From the NCBI GenBank assembly GCA_006503535.1, contig QYRS01000005.1:186001-250000 (forward strand): DNA of 64,000 nucleotides, written 5' to 3'. Position 1 is the stretch's first letter; each line of letters opens with the position of its first letter. Below the pieces are notes generated by a model. That model saw nothing but the letters and a program-made list of their open reading frames with translations, ran no database searches and had not been told where the DNA came from. The DNA is from Arthrinium phaeospermum. Lineage: Eukaryota > Ascomycota > Sordariomycetes > Amphisphaeriales > Apiosporaceae. A program made the position numbers and the translations under genes. Positions 1 to 11,630 of the stretch are shown here, piece after piece.

Positions 1-1300
1 CTCGCGGACAGGCTTGCTGCGCCGGGGACTTCGACTGCGTGAACGCGAGTATGATGAAGACCGAGATCTACGCGACCGTCGCCGGCTGCCCCGAGCGGCA
101 GATCGTGATCGGCTTCGCGAGCTAGAGTATCTGCGTCGTTTGGGTGCTGGCGAATATCTGCTGCTGCCGGACTCGGAAGCACTATCAGGTGACGACGAAT
201 TCCTCCGGCTCCGGCGACTGGCTCTCGGAGCCTTGTCGCCTCTGCCTCTAGACCTGGACCGCTTGCGCGCATCTCGGCGACGAGGCGGCGATCCACGGTT
301 TTGCTGACTTCGTCGGGGTGGAGTGGCAGATCGAGCGGCCGCCTGCTACCACTCCGACTCCGAGAGACGGAACGAGAACGCGACCGAGACCGCGACGCTG
401 TGTCTCGGGAGTCGGCGGACACCGACCGGGTCGGTGAGCGGCCGCGACGATCGCCACGTCGGTCTTGCGGGACGTATCGATCACGGTCGCCACGGTAGGA
501 ACCTCCGCCTCTACGAGGTGGCGAGAAGGACCGATCCCGTCCGCGCCCAAAGCCTCTGTTGCGGTCCTCAAAAGCCCTGTCGCCTCCGCGTCTGTTGCCG
601 CCTCGCCAATTGTCGCCACCACGGCCACCTCGGAAGCCTCGATCGCGTCTTTCCCGTTCTCGAATGTCAGCCAGCTCGCGGTCGCGTCGTTCCTGGGTTT
701 CGCGCCGTACACGAGCCTCTTCCGCGGCTTTTTCAGCCTCGATCTGCAGTGACGGTCAGTTTTCGCTTCAATCAGCACGCACTGTCCTGCGGGCTCGGCT
801 TAACTCACCTTCTCCTGGATGAGTTCGGCTTTCTTGGCTTCAAGTAGTTCTTTCGGAACACCCTGAGGACTACCCTGGGCACTCAGAAACAACTTCCAGA
901 GCTCCTTGCAGAAAGGCGCGGTGTCTTTGTCGAGAAATCCGGTTAGCTGAATCTGCATGGATTTGATGTCCGGCTGTAGGTGCAGGCTGTCAGCTCGATG
1001 TTATTCAGTCAAGTGTCGAGGGGAGAGGAAGTGCGTACGTAACGAGAGCCCTCGACCAAGTTGAAACAGAGCTCAGTAACCACATCGTCCTCGGAACCAA
1101 GGATTTCGGAGATTCTGCTTGCGATCCACCTGTAGGAAAAGGAGAAATGGTTAGCAATTGGTGATCAATGTCATAGTTGCCAAGAGGCGCGCTCACTTCT
1201 TCATGACTTGCAGGTTCACCTTCTGCATGTCGACCTTCTGATTGAATTCGGGCGGGAATTTGGTAGCTCGTAAGAGCTTCATGTCCACGCTTGAAGCCAT
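1..1300 (-). CDS. PWI-domain SR-rich splicing factor (SRRM1/SRm160-like), 3' end off the window
   Basis: Nuclear RNA-processing protein. Exons read on the minus strand: 1300-1197, 1129-1039, 973-809 and 744 to beyond base 1, each with GT-AG borders. The first 120 residues hold the PWI fold (MKLLRATKFPPEFNQKVDM near the start, then KKWIASRISEILG and SAQGSPQGVPKELLEAKKAE), which binds nucleic acid in SRm160-type proteins. After residue 120 come a charged helix, an RGG-like stretch (RGGRGGDNWRGGNRRGG) and a long RS-repeat tail, as expected for splicing co-activators. Family knowledge gives the role; the sequence gives the domains. The RS tail changes frame once near 340-347, where one base appears to be missing; both sides are clearly RS-rich. 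The stop codon lies outside the window, so about 368 residues are visible. Confidence 0.88.
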
Positions 1301-2349
1301 TTTCCAGGTGCGGGATTGGCTTGTGGAAGGTTGGCGGGTTCTTGCGCGTTCGCCGACGCAATAGGCACCTCTTCGGTCGGAGGCACAAGGGAAATGGTGT
1401 CAGAGTATGGAATCAGCGGGAATAGATGTTGGGTAGCTTGGTGGCCGGGGCCGGTAAGGTAAAAGAAAGTGACGTTTTTGAAATCAGAAGATTTCTAAAA
1501 ACCCAGGCGCCGGCTCAGACTGTGTAGAGACCAGTGCAAGGTTGCAGTCGAATAACTCAGTCAGGCCTGTAGAGCGGGGCTCGCTAGCACTAAAACCAGT
1601 AGCCAGGGCAAAAGAGCGGGCAGTTTATTTAGGGAGGTCTGGGGTTGCTGAGCTCACCCCCACATCGCTAACAGCCCGCAGTAGAGCGATAGAACGTTGT
1701 GAGTTCATGTTGATAAACAGCCATCGATCATCCATTTTTGGTGATTCCCTTGATCTTCGGGATCGAATCAAACGCTGCGATCTTGTCCTAGGTATGCAGA
1801 CTGCACATAGTCGAGCGCCCGGAGGTATCCCAAGCCCTCCTCTGGAACGAAGAACTTCCCTCGAACGGATTTTCAAAATTAAAATCACTTTATTTACTGC
1901 TCGTAAACATATATAAATATTTTAAATATATTAAAAAAAAAAAAATAACGTACTTCAGCTTCGTTTTTTTTTTAAAAAAGAATGAAATAGAATTAAGCCC
2001 GAGTATTTTTATTAGAGTAACTCGGGAGTGACAGACGTTTATATCTTTCTCGAGGAGCGCGAGGCACACCGGGTTTGCGTGATCTGCCTCATCCACAGCA
2101 TCCCATGATCCCTGAACAGCTGGATATCGATGTCTTGTAATGTCAACAAGTTGAAGGCGCCCCATTCGGATTATATTATAATGCATTCATATCTCATAAT
2201 AGCGCCGTCGTCTCATCGACTACTTCCCCCCTTTTTGAGCCGTGTTGAAACCAGAAAATAAATCCCAAAAAGCCCCAAGGCGGACTGCGTGACCCCGTGC
2301 CCCCAAACGCCGCTGATGCAAAGAAATCGTGTAACGTTGGTATTTCTTT
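1301..2349. other. Spacer between two minus-strand genes
   Basis: No gene recognised. It holds the upstream region of the PWI gene and the downstream region of the 165-residue gene. Bases 1880-2000 form a very AT-rich island with A and T homopolymers, unlike the rest of the window. Short open frames here have no coding character. Confidence 0.6.
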
Positions 2350-3015
2350 TTACTTCGGGTAGCTGATGCGGCCAGGGCTTTTGGGGTCCCTGTAGTGGTG
2401 TGCCTGTTGGTCCCTGGCGAGCCTTTCCTGCTTCGCCGCAAGGGCATTGATCTTCTCGCGCGCCTTCATCAGGCTGCTGTTATCCTGGTCCTTCAGTTTG
2501 GCGCGAATTTCGTAGAGGGAGAGCAGCGTCGAGGCCCGATCGATATCGCCGTCGGCCTGTGGAACGGGTTAGTCTCGTTTGCTGTGGCACGCATAGGATA
2601 GCTCACATCTGGGTTCCTCGGGGTGCCCGGAATGGAGGACGGTGTCGCCGAATTGGTGCGCGACAGAGGAGGGGTGAAGATGCGGCGGCCGAACTTGTCG
2701 AGGCGGCCGGCGGGGGTTGTTGCAGCCCTGCTATCGGGGGACGAGGTCTTGGCCGATAATGTCTGGACCTGGATGGCGGCGGCGTCCTTGCGATCGAGGG
2801 TCTTGTTAACCGATACCAGAGCCTTCGCGGCACCTTGATCCTGCTAGAGATGCGCGATTGCGGGGTCAGCATTTTGGAAGGCGATGAGTGTTTTGGGGGG
2901 TGGAGTTCAGTGCAGTGATGCAACTATACTCAGCTGCAATACCACGTCCGCGACTTACAGCTGCTTGGAGATCGTTCAGGTCCGCCAGCATCTGGGCTAG
3001 CTGAAGAGCTTCCAT
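2350..3015 (-). CDS. Small unknown protein, 165 residues, three exons
   Basis: I do not recognise the family. Exons 3015-2959, 2840-2607 and 2556-2350 join in frame with clean GTAAGT/GTGAGC donors and AG acceptors, giving 165 residues and a TAA stop. The N-terminus (MEALQLAQMLADLNDLQAA) is a short amphipathic helix. The middle is Ser/Thr/Pro-rich with LDKFGRRIFTPPLSRTNSA, a run that looks like phosphorylation sites. The C-terminal 68 residues (from DGDIDRASTLLSLYEIRAKL) are strongly helical and charged, with KAREKINALAAKQERLARDQ, probably a coiled coil, and end in YPK. Three consistent introns and a coding-like third-position bias make it a real gene. The helix-linker-coiled-coil layout suggests a small adaptor or cytoskeletal/kinetochore-type protein, but that is inference only. 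Confidence 0.7.
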
Positions 3016-4515
3016 GGCGCACTCTCGAATAGGAGTTGTTGGAAGCGAGAGAAGTCCCAAATTGGTGAATCAGATAAGTAGTAAGAAGGTAGGGTGGAGG
3101 ATCTTAGCACTCGAGGGAAAAGGGTCTCTCGTTTTTTAAGGTACTGGTAGTGGTAGATAAGGTAGGGAGCACTAGTTCTGGAGGATCGGATTGACTGTGC
3201 GTGAAACGACGGGACGAGGAAGAGGAGGAAGGCTTGTGTGGTGCGTGTGTGTGTGTGTTGTACTTTTTCTTTTTCTTTTTACCTTTGACACTCTGAGCCC
3301 AGGCCTTGGGCAGCTTGGAAAAGCAAGAGGTCCAAGGTTCTAGATCAAGAGGCAAGCATGCTCCTGGAGGTTAATATCGTGTACGCCAATGTATGTAAGG
3401 CCCCGTCATGGGCGGGCAGTATAGCATAAGTATCATTTACAGAATATTAATGAGCTTGGCATGTAGAGTGGGGAAGTCGCGTGTGCTTTTCCAGGTCAGG
3501 GAGGCCAGGGCAGCTACCTACCCCGTATGTGGATGTGCTCATCGATGTACATCATTTTGCACATCTTTGCCAGCCCAGCCAACGCCAACGGCTGCCTACC
3601 GGAAGAGGCAGGTCTAGAAGAGCTTCAATGTGTGTGTGCTGGTCAACCCCGCGCTTTGTCAAACGGCAGTCAATCAGTCAGTCAATCGGAAATACCGGAC
3701 GGACTCTCTGTCCTTTGCACCATCCAGCACGCGTGCTACCGATTTGAAATCAATTCGAACGTACTGTACCTAACCGCGTACTCGGGGCCGGCTCCCTTTT
3801 GATTACAGTATGCTATTGTCAATCTATTCTTACTTCATACCAAGCAGTGGCCAGTTTCCACTACCCAAAGTTGGGACTGCGGAGGCCTCAAGATGAGATA
3901 TCTGACCCGGGTAGCTCCAACGTCAAGCACGCGGGCGCATCTGCTGCTACCAAGCAGAATATCAAGCAAGCCAATGCACGCTGGGCACTGGCAGAGCACT
4001 CAGCATTGGCTGGGGAGCTGGGGGGCAAGGGGTCGCATTGATGGATGTTTGATCTTTAGGCTGTCCGGTCTAGTGGATCAGAGAAACGTCAGGAATGACT
4101 AGCGCTCTCGACCGAAAAGGCTTAATGAGAGTCCCGCCCGCTCGGGTATTCGAGGTGTTACCTACAGTACGAGCATTGAAGCGAGTTGGCAAGCCAGCTC
4201 GGCTTCGGCGGTCCGTAGCAGTAGGCAGTACATACATAGTAGCTGTTAAGCTACCTACTGTAGCTATCCCTCTCCTTTCCTTTGGTCGGAACCTCCCGAG
4301 GCCAACAAGCACTTCTGAATCTGAAGCCCCGACTATCGGATCCAGATCTACCTCCGCTTTGCCCTGCGATAAATCAATCCCGCATTTTCAGAGGGCCTTC
4401 GTAGCAGTGGTGACCAAGTGTCACGCCCAATCGGTGAGTTTCCATCTCACACTATAGCCTGCAAAGTGTCGGGCGAAAAGCAAAAACAACCTACTAACTT
4501 CTGTCAAAGCACAAT
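3016..4515. other. 1.5-kb spacer, divergent promoters
   Basis: No gene recognised. Contains a TG/GT-rich and T-rich stretch at about 3240-3285 and several CTAC/GTAG-rich patches near 4150-4270. It separates the minus-strand unknown gene from the plus-strand FAHD1-like gene and must hold both promoters. No clear TATA or operator site could be assigned. Confidence 0.5.
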
Positions 4516-5385
4516 ATGAACGTATTCCGACGCGCCATGTCTTCTGCATCAACTCTGAAACAGGCCCGTAAGGTCGTCTGCATTGGCAGGAACTACGCGT
4601 AAGACAGCCTGATTCATTCAATTGGCCCTAGAGGAGAACCAGGCCGTAGTTGACACAAATGTATACACATGCAGAGACCACATCGCCGAGCTGAACAGTG
4701 CGCGCCCAAAGCAGCCCTTCTTCTTCCTGAAGCCATCTTCGTCCATCTTGCTGCCTAACGAGGGACCTGTCGTCCGGCCCAGAGGCGTCGACCTTCACTA
4801 TGAGGTCGAGCTGGCTCTGGTCATGGGCAAGCGGCTGAAGGACTTCTCTGGAGACAACCAGGCCGCCTTGGACGCAGTCGAGAGTGAGTGGCCCGCCATG
4901 CATGCATACCTCAGGGGGGGACGATTTGCAATATTTACTGACTGCTCCGTGAAAAAGGCTATGCTCTCAGCATCGACATGACAGCCAGGAACACACAGAA
5001 CGAGGCCAAGAAGAAGGGTCTTCCCTGGTCCATCGCCAAGGGTTTCGACACTTTCCTCCCCATGGGAAACATCATCCCCAAGTCGTCTATCCCTGACCCT
5101 CACGCGGTGGAGCTGTACTTGACTGTCAATGACAAGGTCCACCAGAATGACTCGACCGAGCTCATGCTCTTCAGGATTCCCCGGATCCTGGCAGACATCT
5201 CCAAGGTCATGACGCTGGAGCAGGGCGACATCGTCCTGACCGGTACGCCCAAGGGTGTCGGCCCGGTTGTGCCTGGCGACGTTATGAAGGCCGGCATCAG
5301 GGTCAACGGAAAGGAGCTCGAGGAGGCCAAGATCGAGGTCAAGGTGGAGGAGTCCACAAGCTCGTACGAGTATGCCGAGACTTAG
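4516..5385 (+). CDS. FAHD1: Fumarylacetoacetate hydrolase-family protein (FAHD1-like acylpyruvase/oxaloacetate decarboxylase)
   Basis: Three exons, 4516-4598, 4675-4883 and 4958-5385, join in frame to 239 residues, the usual length of FAHD1 proteins. The FAH fold is visible from VVCIGRNYADHIAEL onward: the KPSSSILLPNEGPVV segment, the metal-site HYEVELALVMGKR (the two acidic residues bind Mg2+ in the family), SIDMTARNTQ, WSIAKGFDTFLPMG and the C-terminal VLTGTPKGVGPVVPGD loop. FAHD1 enzymes cleave acylpyruvates and decarboxylate oxaloacetate in mitochondria. Met1 opens MNVFRRAMSSASTLKQARK, a basic, Ser-rich leader that could be a mitochondrial presequence; the second Met (residue 8) would remove much of it. 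The substrate cannot be fixed from sequence. No frame breaks. Confidence 0.9.
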
Positions 5386-5725
5386 GGACCCCGGCTATGG
5401 GTTCGGCATTGGCGATCGTCTCTTCCCGTGCCAGTGAGAGAAGACAAGGATTCAACAGTGGCTTAACTAAATGTGATACATAGCTCTAAGCTATACGCTG
5501 GCTTTGTTTCATGATTCTACGCAGCCAAGTCATGGACATTTATTGGCTGGCGTATAGGGCATAATAGCTCACGTATATATCAACTATATCATGTATTATG
5601 ATGGTCCCGCAGAAAAGAAAGAAGAAGACAGGAAGAGTCCAAATCCAATGTACGCAAGACCTGAACACAGCCCCTTTTACGCAATATCGTCGCATAGTGA
5701 CCCAAGAAAGACAAAGAGCAACCAT
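5386..5725. other. Short convergent spacer
   Basis: The FAHD1-like gene and the chitinase gene converge here. AT-rich with a few poly-A-like signals (for example AATAAA-like TAACTAAATG and ATAATAG runs); presumably both 3' UTRs. Nothing else seen. Confidence 0.5.
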
Positions 5726-7523
5726 CTAAGCCCCCGGCATACCCCAGCGAATGTTATCGTACTGGCTCATCGGGTACCACAGGTGATTGGGGCTCTGGTC
5801 CAGCCAGCCGAGGCTCTTGGACATGGTGTTGACGAGGCTGGCGGCGCCGGCGCGGTCGCCGCGGGCCTCCCAGAAGAAGGCGCCGCCGAGCCGCTGGCGG
5901 CGGACGTAGCGCGCCTTGTAGAGCGTGCTGCGGGGCGTGTCGTAGCTGACGAGCTCGCGCGTCGCGTTGTCGTAGCTCCACGCCGCCTTGGCCCCGTCGT
6001 CCCACAGCTCGCGTGCCCCCGGCCGCGGCAGCGTCTTGTAGAGCAGCACGCCGCCGCCCTCAGCCCCGACGCCCGCGTACGCCTGCCCCAGCCCCGCCGT
6101 CGACTCGAAGGAGCGGCCGTACGTCGGCACCCCGAGCAGGATCTTGCCCGGGGCGATCCCGAGGCCTTCGTAGTACCGCACCGCGTCGTCCGTGCTGAGC
6201 TTGGTCGCGCGAGGGTGGCGCGGGCTGCGGTACAGGTTGGACTGGTGGCCTGTCGTGTTGTCCCAGCTGCCGGTGTAGTCGTACGCCATCAGGTTCCTTC
6301 GGCTATCGTCAGCTGACTTGGACAGGCAGTCTAGAAAGACTGAGAAGCGGGTAAGAAGAGAAGAACGGGCGCTTACCAGATGTCTACGTACGGATCCATT
6401 CCCGCCAGGTCCAACTGTGGGAGTTCACCGGCCCGGCAGGACTCGCAACCGTAATGAGGAAGCGGTACGGGATGCGGTGCTGGAACGAGAACCTGTCGAG
6501 GGCCTCGCGGCACGCCTTGAGCAGCAAGACGAAGTGCTGGCCCTGCTCGGCGTCGGCGGGGTACTCCCAGTCGAGATCGATGCCGTCGAAGCCGTAGTCG
6601 GCCATCAGCTTGACGGCCGAATTGGCGAACACGCGGCGGCGGGCCTCGTCGGCGGCCACGGGGATGAACTTGGGCGAGTAGTCGAAGCCGCCGATGGACA
6701 GCAACGTCTTGAGGTTGCGGTTGCGCTTCTTGTGCAGGTACAGCTGCTTCACCACGCCGTAGGCGTTGTGGCCGCGCGTCCGGTTGTGCGGGTCGTCCCG
6801 CGCGTACCGCTTGCCCACGTCGGCGAAGGCGTCCGACGACTTGACCGTGCCGTTGACGTCGATGTCGGCGAAGGCGTACAGGACGTGTGTCAGCTCCGAC
6901 ACGGGCAACTCCTGCGGTTGGTAGCTGCTGTTGCCGGATGTGCCCCAATTCGTGAAGTAGATGGCATTCTTGTAACCCCGGAAGATGGGAGGTGGCGATG
7001 GGGGTCCTGGTGGTCTTATGGTAGGGGCACCAGGAGCGCTGCTCGTTGGAGTTACTGAGCTCGAGATGATGCCGCTGGTGACACTACTAGAAATTGGGTC
7101 CCTCGTTGGAACTTGGGTGGAGGTCGGTTCCTCAACTGCCGTAGTCGATGTGCTCAGCGTTACAGTGAACGAAGCTGTTCCACTACCACTCGACAAAATC
7201 CCAGTGGATGACCCGGCAGTGGTCGATGAAGTCGCCGATGCCGACGTGGCCCCTTCGCTCGCTGATACTGAGATGCTTGACACGAGATCCCTCGAAGAGC
7301 TTGCCGTCGTCGCGCCTGCGCCAGAGCTGGGCCTAGACGCACTATTCGACGATGCCGGTGGCTCCGGGGCCGTGACGTATACCGTCGTGGGCATGAATAT
7401 CGTCGTCGTGAAGAGGGAGGGGCAGTCCGCCCTCTTCTGCTCCTCGAAAGCAGCAGCGCCGGCGGCCAGTCCACCGAGGACTAGAATAGGAGCCGACGAG
7501 GCCCATGTAGAGATACCACGCAT
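5726..7523 (-). CDS. Secreted GH18 chitinase with Ser/Thr-rich N-terminal region; frame broken once
   Basis: Hydrolyses chitin outside the cell or in the wall. Exons 7523-6377 and 6296-5726 join at a conserved point so that PYVDIW is followed by NLMAYDYTGSWD. Residues 1-25 are a signal peptide (MRGISTWASSAPILVLGGLA then AGAAAF). Residues 30-180 are Ser/Thr/Pro-rich, a likely O-glycosylated stalk. The GH18 barrel follows: LLSIGGFDYSPKF (strand 3), DGIDLDWEYP near 313-322 with the catalytic Glu, and VPTYGRSFESTAGLG in the C-terminal half. Near 6419-6425 the frame slips: one added base turns SHSWTWREW into a normal PQLDLAGMDPYVDIW and yields about 572 residues. So either a sequencing deletion or a recent null allele. 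No chitin-binding module or GPI signal is visible. Confidence 0.88.
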
Positions 7524-9153
7524 TTTGTTTGGAATTTACCGATTCAAGTGAGTGGCCTAAGGCGGCAAGTTATACGACACTGCCGGTGAGAACGGCGTAA
7601 CGACTAAGCACACTTGGTTAAAGTGAACGGAGTGTACATGATAGAAATCAGATGGGAGGGTACTCAGGTCACTCAAGCTCTGAGGCTACCGGCTATTAAA
7701 CATACTTTAGAGACTAGCATGTATGGTTTATGGTGAGTTATATCAAGGGGCAGCCGTGAATGCTCATGGCCAGGTAGGTAATGGGCTCAACACCACCGCC
7801 ACCATGGAAAAGCTCCCGTGAATCCATCTGCAGCACGCTTGGCGTTCATTGACCGACAGAGTGACCAGAGGGCATGCTGTGAATGCCGTTGTAGCTCACG
7901 GGCGACGCGGTTTCCTAATCTAGATCTCCTCTTTAGCCTACAAGGCTCCATTCGGACCATTGACAGGACAGGGGCAATTGCGCGATGAAGTATGCATGTG
8001 TACACGCTGCCGTGCCTGCTTTTTTCTCCAAAACTCCAATTCCGCCAAGGGCGTGCTGCCCGTCTTGCCCTGCAGGCCTCGCGTGGTTTGTCGATTGGCG
8101 TACATCTGCGTGTGTAGTATTCGCATCGAAATCCACCTATGGGATAGGCCTTCTGTAGCGATGAGATATATGCATGATGGTAGTACTATTGGTTTTCCGC
8201 CGAATCACAAAGTTCCGGTGTACATCAGGAAACGATCGGCAATGCTGCTTCGCGAGTTGGGATAAAAGGGTTCTTCCCGTCCGAGGTCTGGGCATGTTCC
8301 TGGAGCATGCTGATGTTACTTTCGGTAAAAAGGGGAAAGAGGCAGGGCAATATATCCCGGCGATCTGATTGGCTCCGCGTGCAATGGGGGTTGTATAGAC
8401 GCATGCCAAGCTTGTTTGCCCAGAGGGGGGAGAAAACAAGAATGAATATTTCCTGATGTTGCTCTGCTCTCGAGCTCCCAGTCCGCTATAGCAAGGCGTA
8501 TCATTTGCCGTATTGTGAGAAATGCCATCTCTCGAAATCGGACCTTTGCTAATTGGTGCATTGAATTATCTACATATATGTAGCTGTTTACATTCCTGGA
8601 TCCATATGCCAAATATACAACGCAGGGCCAATGTCTAGGTCCCTTAACATGCATATAGTATAACACACCTAAGCAAATTGCCATCCTGTTCATAGCCTGT
8701 AAGCCAACATGCCAACGGCGGGAAGAAATTGAATGCATATACTGCATCAACTCATTACAACACATCCGCATCGACCACGTAAGCTCGCAATTGATCGAAG
8801 CCATCATGAGTGCATCTCAAGCCGATCACTGATTCCAGCCGAGCCTCACGAGTGTGAGTGGTGCTACTTGCATCTTGAGCAACGTGCTACATGGTAGATC
8901 TTGCGAGAAAAAGCTTTGTCGTAACGGTCAACTGACTAGATCATAGGGAGAGATTATTGTTTCATTCTTTATATATAGATGGAACAAACTTCTCTGCTTT
9001 CTGCCGGCGCCATTTTTCTTGTACTCTAAAAAAACATCACCTGCGCGGGGCGCCGATTCTCCCCATTTTGCTTCACTTGTGTCTTTAAATCGTACACGAT
9101 CGACCGTTCCCGCCTCAAGGTTCAGCCATCAAGGATACGTCTATGGTTCACCT
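7524..9153. other. 1.6-kb spacer upstream of the chitinase
   Basis: No gene recognised on either strand. AT-rich patches at 8560-8620 and 8940-8980. The part near 7530-7700 is the chitinase promoter region. The part near 9000-9150 is the 3' flank of PMT4, with an AATCG/TTTAAATCG-like AT-rich tract. Confidence 0.5.
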
Positions 9154-11630
9154 CTATTTGGCGAAATGCAAGTCGTATCCAAGCCACTTGCGGCGTAGGA
9201 TCTGGTCCACGTTGAGACCCGGGTAGCCGTAAGTAAGCGGCAGGAAGAAGTACCACGATGCTGCGACTATCGCCATGATAACGCCGCACGCAATCCAGGC
9301 GGGCACCATGCTCTGTCCAGAGAATCGCTCTCGGGCAGTGACATGTCGCTTGGGGCCAGGAGCCTGCTTCTTACCCGACTTGATGGCCTGGTAGCTCGCC
9401 TCCTCGGTCGAGGGATCCGCGTTGAAGACGAATTCAACCAGTGCACCAACGACCAGGCAGGATGCGAGATGAGCAGGCAAGTAGTGATGCAAGAATAATT
9501 GGCGGCCCATCAGGAAGAAGGGGAAGAAGTGAGTAGCCCAGGCCAGGAAGAAGAATCCAGTCGAGTTATACAGACGAGATCGGGTGCCTGGGAACAGTTA
9601 GTTATCTTGCGCAAATCAAGAGGGTGCGAGGCAGTTACTTACGGTGGTCCAGAGCATCGATGCCACGGCGCAACGACACTTGGTCAGCTCCAACAATACC
9701 TGCGTATACAGCCAAAGACTGCTTGCAAGCCACCATCCCAAGGGGTTTCCTAGGAAGTAGATTTGCTGGCGCGTGTCGTTCTGGGTCCAGAAGCTAACAC
9801 CTCGCAACAGGAACGGCCACTGGTAAGGCTGGCTGGCGTACGGGTGGCTGCTCGTCAACTGGTTGTTGTGCCAGAACATGGATCGCTGCAGCTCGAACCA
9901 TTTCTTCAGGAATGGCATCGTCTTGACTTGCTTCTCGGGCTTCTCCCGTCTAGGGTGGTCTTCAGGGAGTGAAGGGATGTCGTCCACGAGCCAGACGTTA
10001 GAGCTAGGAGTGAGCTGCTTGTTTCCGTTGATTTCTTGCTGGCGGTGGCCCCAGTCAGGAAGGGGAGTGGTGTGAGTCCACATAGCAACCTTGCTGGGGT
10101 TGTGAATGAACTTGAAGTGGCTCGAGACAGTCTTGAATTCCTGTGCGTTCTTTCCACCCTCAATGCGGATCTCGAAGAGTGTATCGGCAGATCGGGTCCC
10201 GTACGCGTCTTCCAGAGGCACCGTGGTAAACTCCTGGTTGGTAGGATAGAAAGGGGACGCAACGTCGTGAGAAAGGAGGATTGTGTTGGTGACCAAATGT
10301 CGGAGACGGACAAGTTCATGGTTCTTTACATGACGTCCCAGTTCTTGCTCATTCTCGATTTCGGCAGGCAGGATTTGCCAGTGGTTGTTGGTGTCGTTGT
10401 ACGGGTATCCAGTAACCTGCTGGCCCTGGCTGGAAACACGTCCATCATCGTAGCGGAGAGGGTATTTGGCGTCATGGCTGTGAAGATACGCCTTGGTCTC
10501 CTTGTGGCGGAGAGTGATGGTGTCGTAGTAGTCGATGTTAACAGCATTGGCCAACATGACATTGTCCGAAAGTGTCTCCTGGAACTCGGGAGACATGAAA
10601 TCGTCACCGGGGCCAGAGCGGGAGAGGATGGAGAAATGAACCTGGAACCAGAACAAATAGAAGATGAATGGCATGATGATCAACCCAAAAGCACGCGCAG
10701 CGAAGTGCTTGCCAAAGTCAGGCAGGCTCAAGCCACCGCCTGGTCGCTTGACGTCGAGCAGATCCCACAAGTCGATGACGACGGCCGAGCCAATGGTAAC
10801 AAAAGCGAAAAGGCCGACGTATTTGGTTGAAATATCGCAAGACAGGGCAAAGCCGGTCAGGATTAACCACTTCCACCACTTGCGGCCAAAGGGCTCGTGT
10901 CGCTGCTTGTAGAACTTGATGTAGAAGAGCAGACTGCACGCCATAGCCAAGACGAGGGTGGCATCGAGAAGAATGAGTCGGGTCTGGCCAATGTGGGCAT
11001 TGTCGAGGAGAACCAAGCCAGCCGCGACAATACAAGCCGGGAGACTATAGCCGGATTCCCACATGATAAGGTAGGTGACCGTGACCGTCAAGGAGCCCAG
11101 AATGGCGGGCATAGCACGGAAGGCGACATAGGGAACCTTGTTTGAAATGTACGAGTCGCCAATGTTCTCGAAGTGGAAGTGGCCATCATAGCCAACAAGC
11201 CAGCCCATGAAGGCAAATAGGAGTTTTCCGAAAGGGGGGTGGACATCGAAGAAGTAGGTCTTTTCGAGATAGTACGAGGCGAACTAGAAGGCACAGGCAT
11301 GTTAGTTATGACTCCTCGTTGAAAATATACACGTGCTGGTCTTCGCCAGGGACTTGACTGTCTTCTTACCTTGCCAAAATGAACCTCGTCAAAGACAACC
11401 TCGTTGGGGTGGCTAATACCCCAGAACCTGGAGAGGAAGGCCAAGACTGTGATGACAGCCAGCGCAATCTTGTAGTCCCATTCCGAGCCCGCGACAGAGG
11501 CTTGCTTGGCCGATTTCACCAGAGTGTCGAGCTCGGTGTCGTCTCCAGAACCGGAGCCGCCCTTCTTCTTGGACCCCGGCACGTTACGCTGGCGCAAACT
11601 GCTGCTCTGGGGAGTGGCAGTTGACGCCAT
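9154..11630 (-). CDS. PMT4: Dolichyl-phosphate-mannose:protein O-mannosyltransferase, Pmt4 subfamily; one base missing
   Basis: ER membrane enzyme that moves mannose from dolichol phosphate to Ser/Thr of secretory proteins. Exons 11630-11370, 11283-9643 and 9587-9154. The Pmt4 subfamily is marked by NEVVFDEVHFGKFASYYLEK with the catalytic Asp-Glu pair in loop 1, by FFDVHPPFGKLLFAFMGWL, and by the C-terminal LRRKWLGYDLHFAK ending, which match yeast Pmt4 rather than Pmt1/Pmt2. The middle (about residues 330-530) holds the MIR repeats (LHSHDAKYPLRYDDGRVSS, LSHDVASPFYPTNQEFTTV). Multiple hydrophobic helices flank it. At about 9712-9720 the frame slips by one: adding a base restores LAVYAGIVGADQVSLRRGID joined to ALDHRTRSRLYNSTGFFFLA. 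Corrected length is 778 residues, close to yeast Pmt4 (762). Pmt4 substrates include membrane-anchored Ser/Thr-rich proteins. Confidence 0.93.

Noticed and set aside
6406..6425. 14-nt GT-AG 'intron' that would repair the chitinase frame
   Set aside because: Far below the minimum size for spliceosomal introns; a missing base is simpler.
8316..8807. 163-codon open frame on the minus strand
   Set aside because: Composition is random (Met/Cys/Ser scattered, no domain) and it lies in AT-rich spacer.
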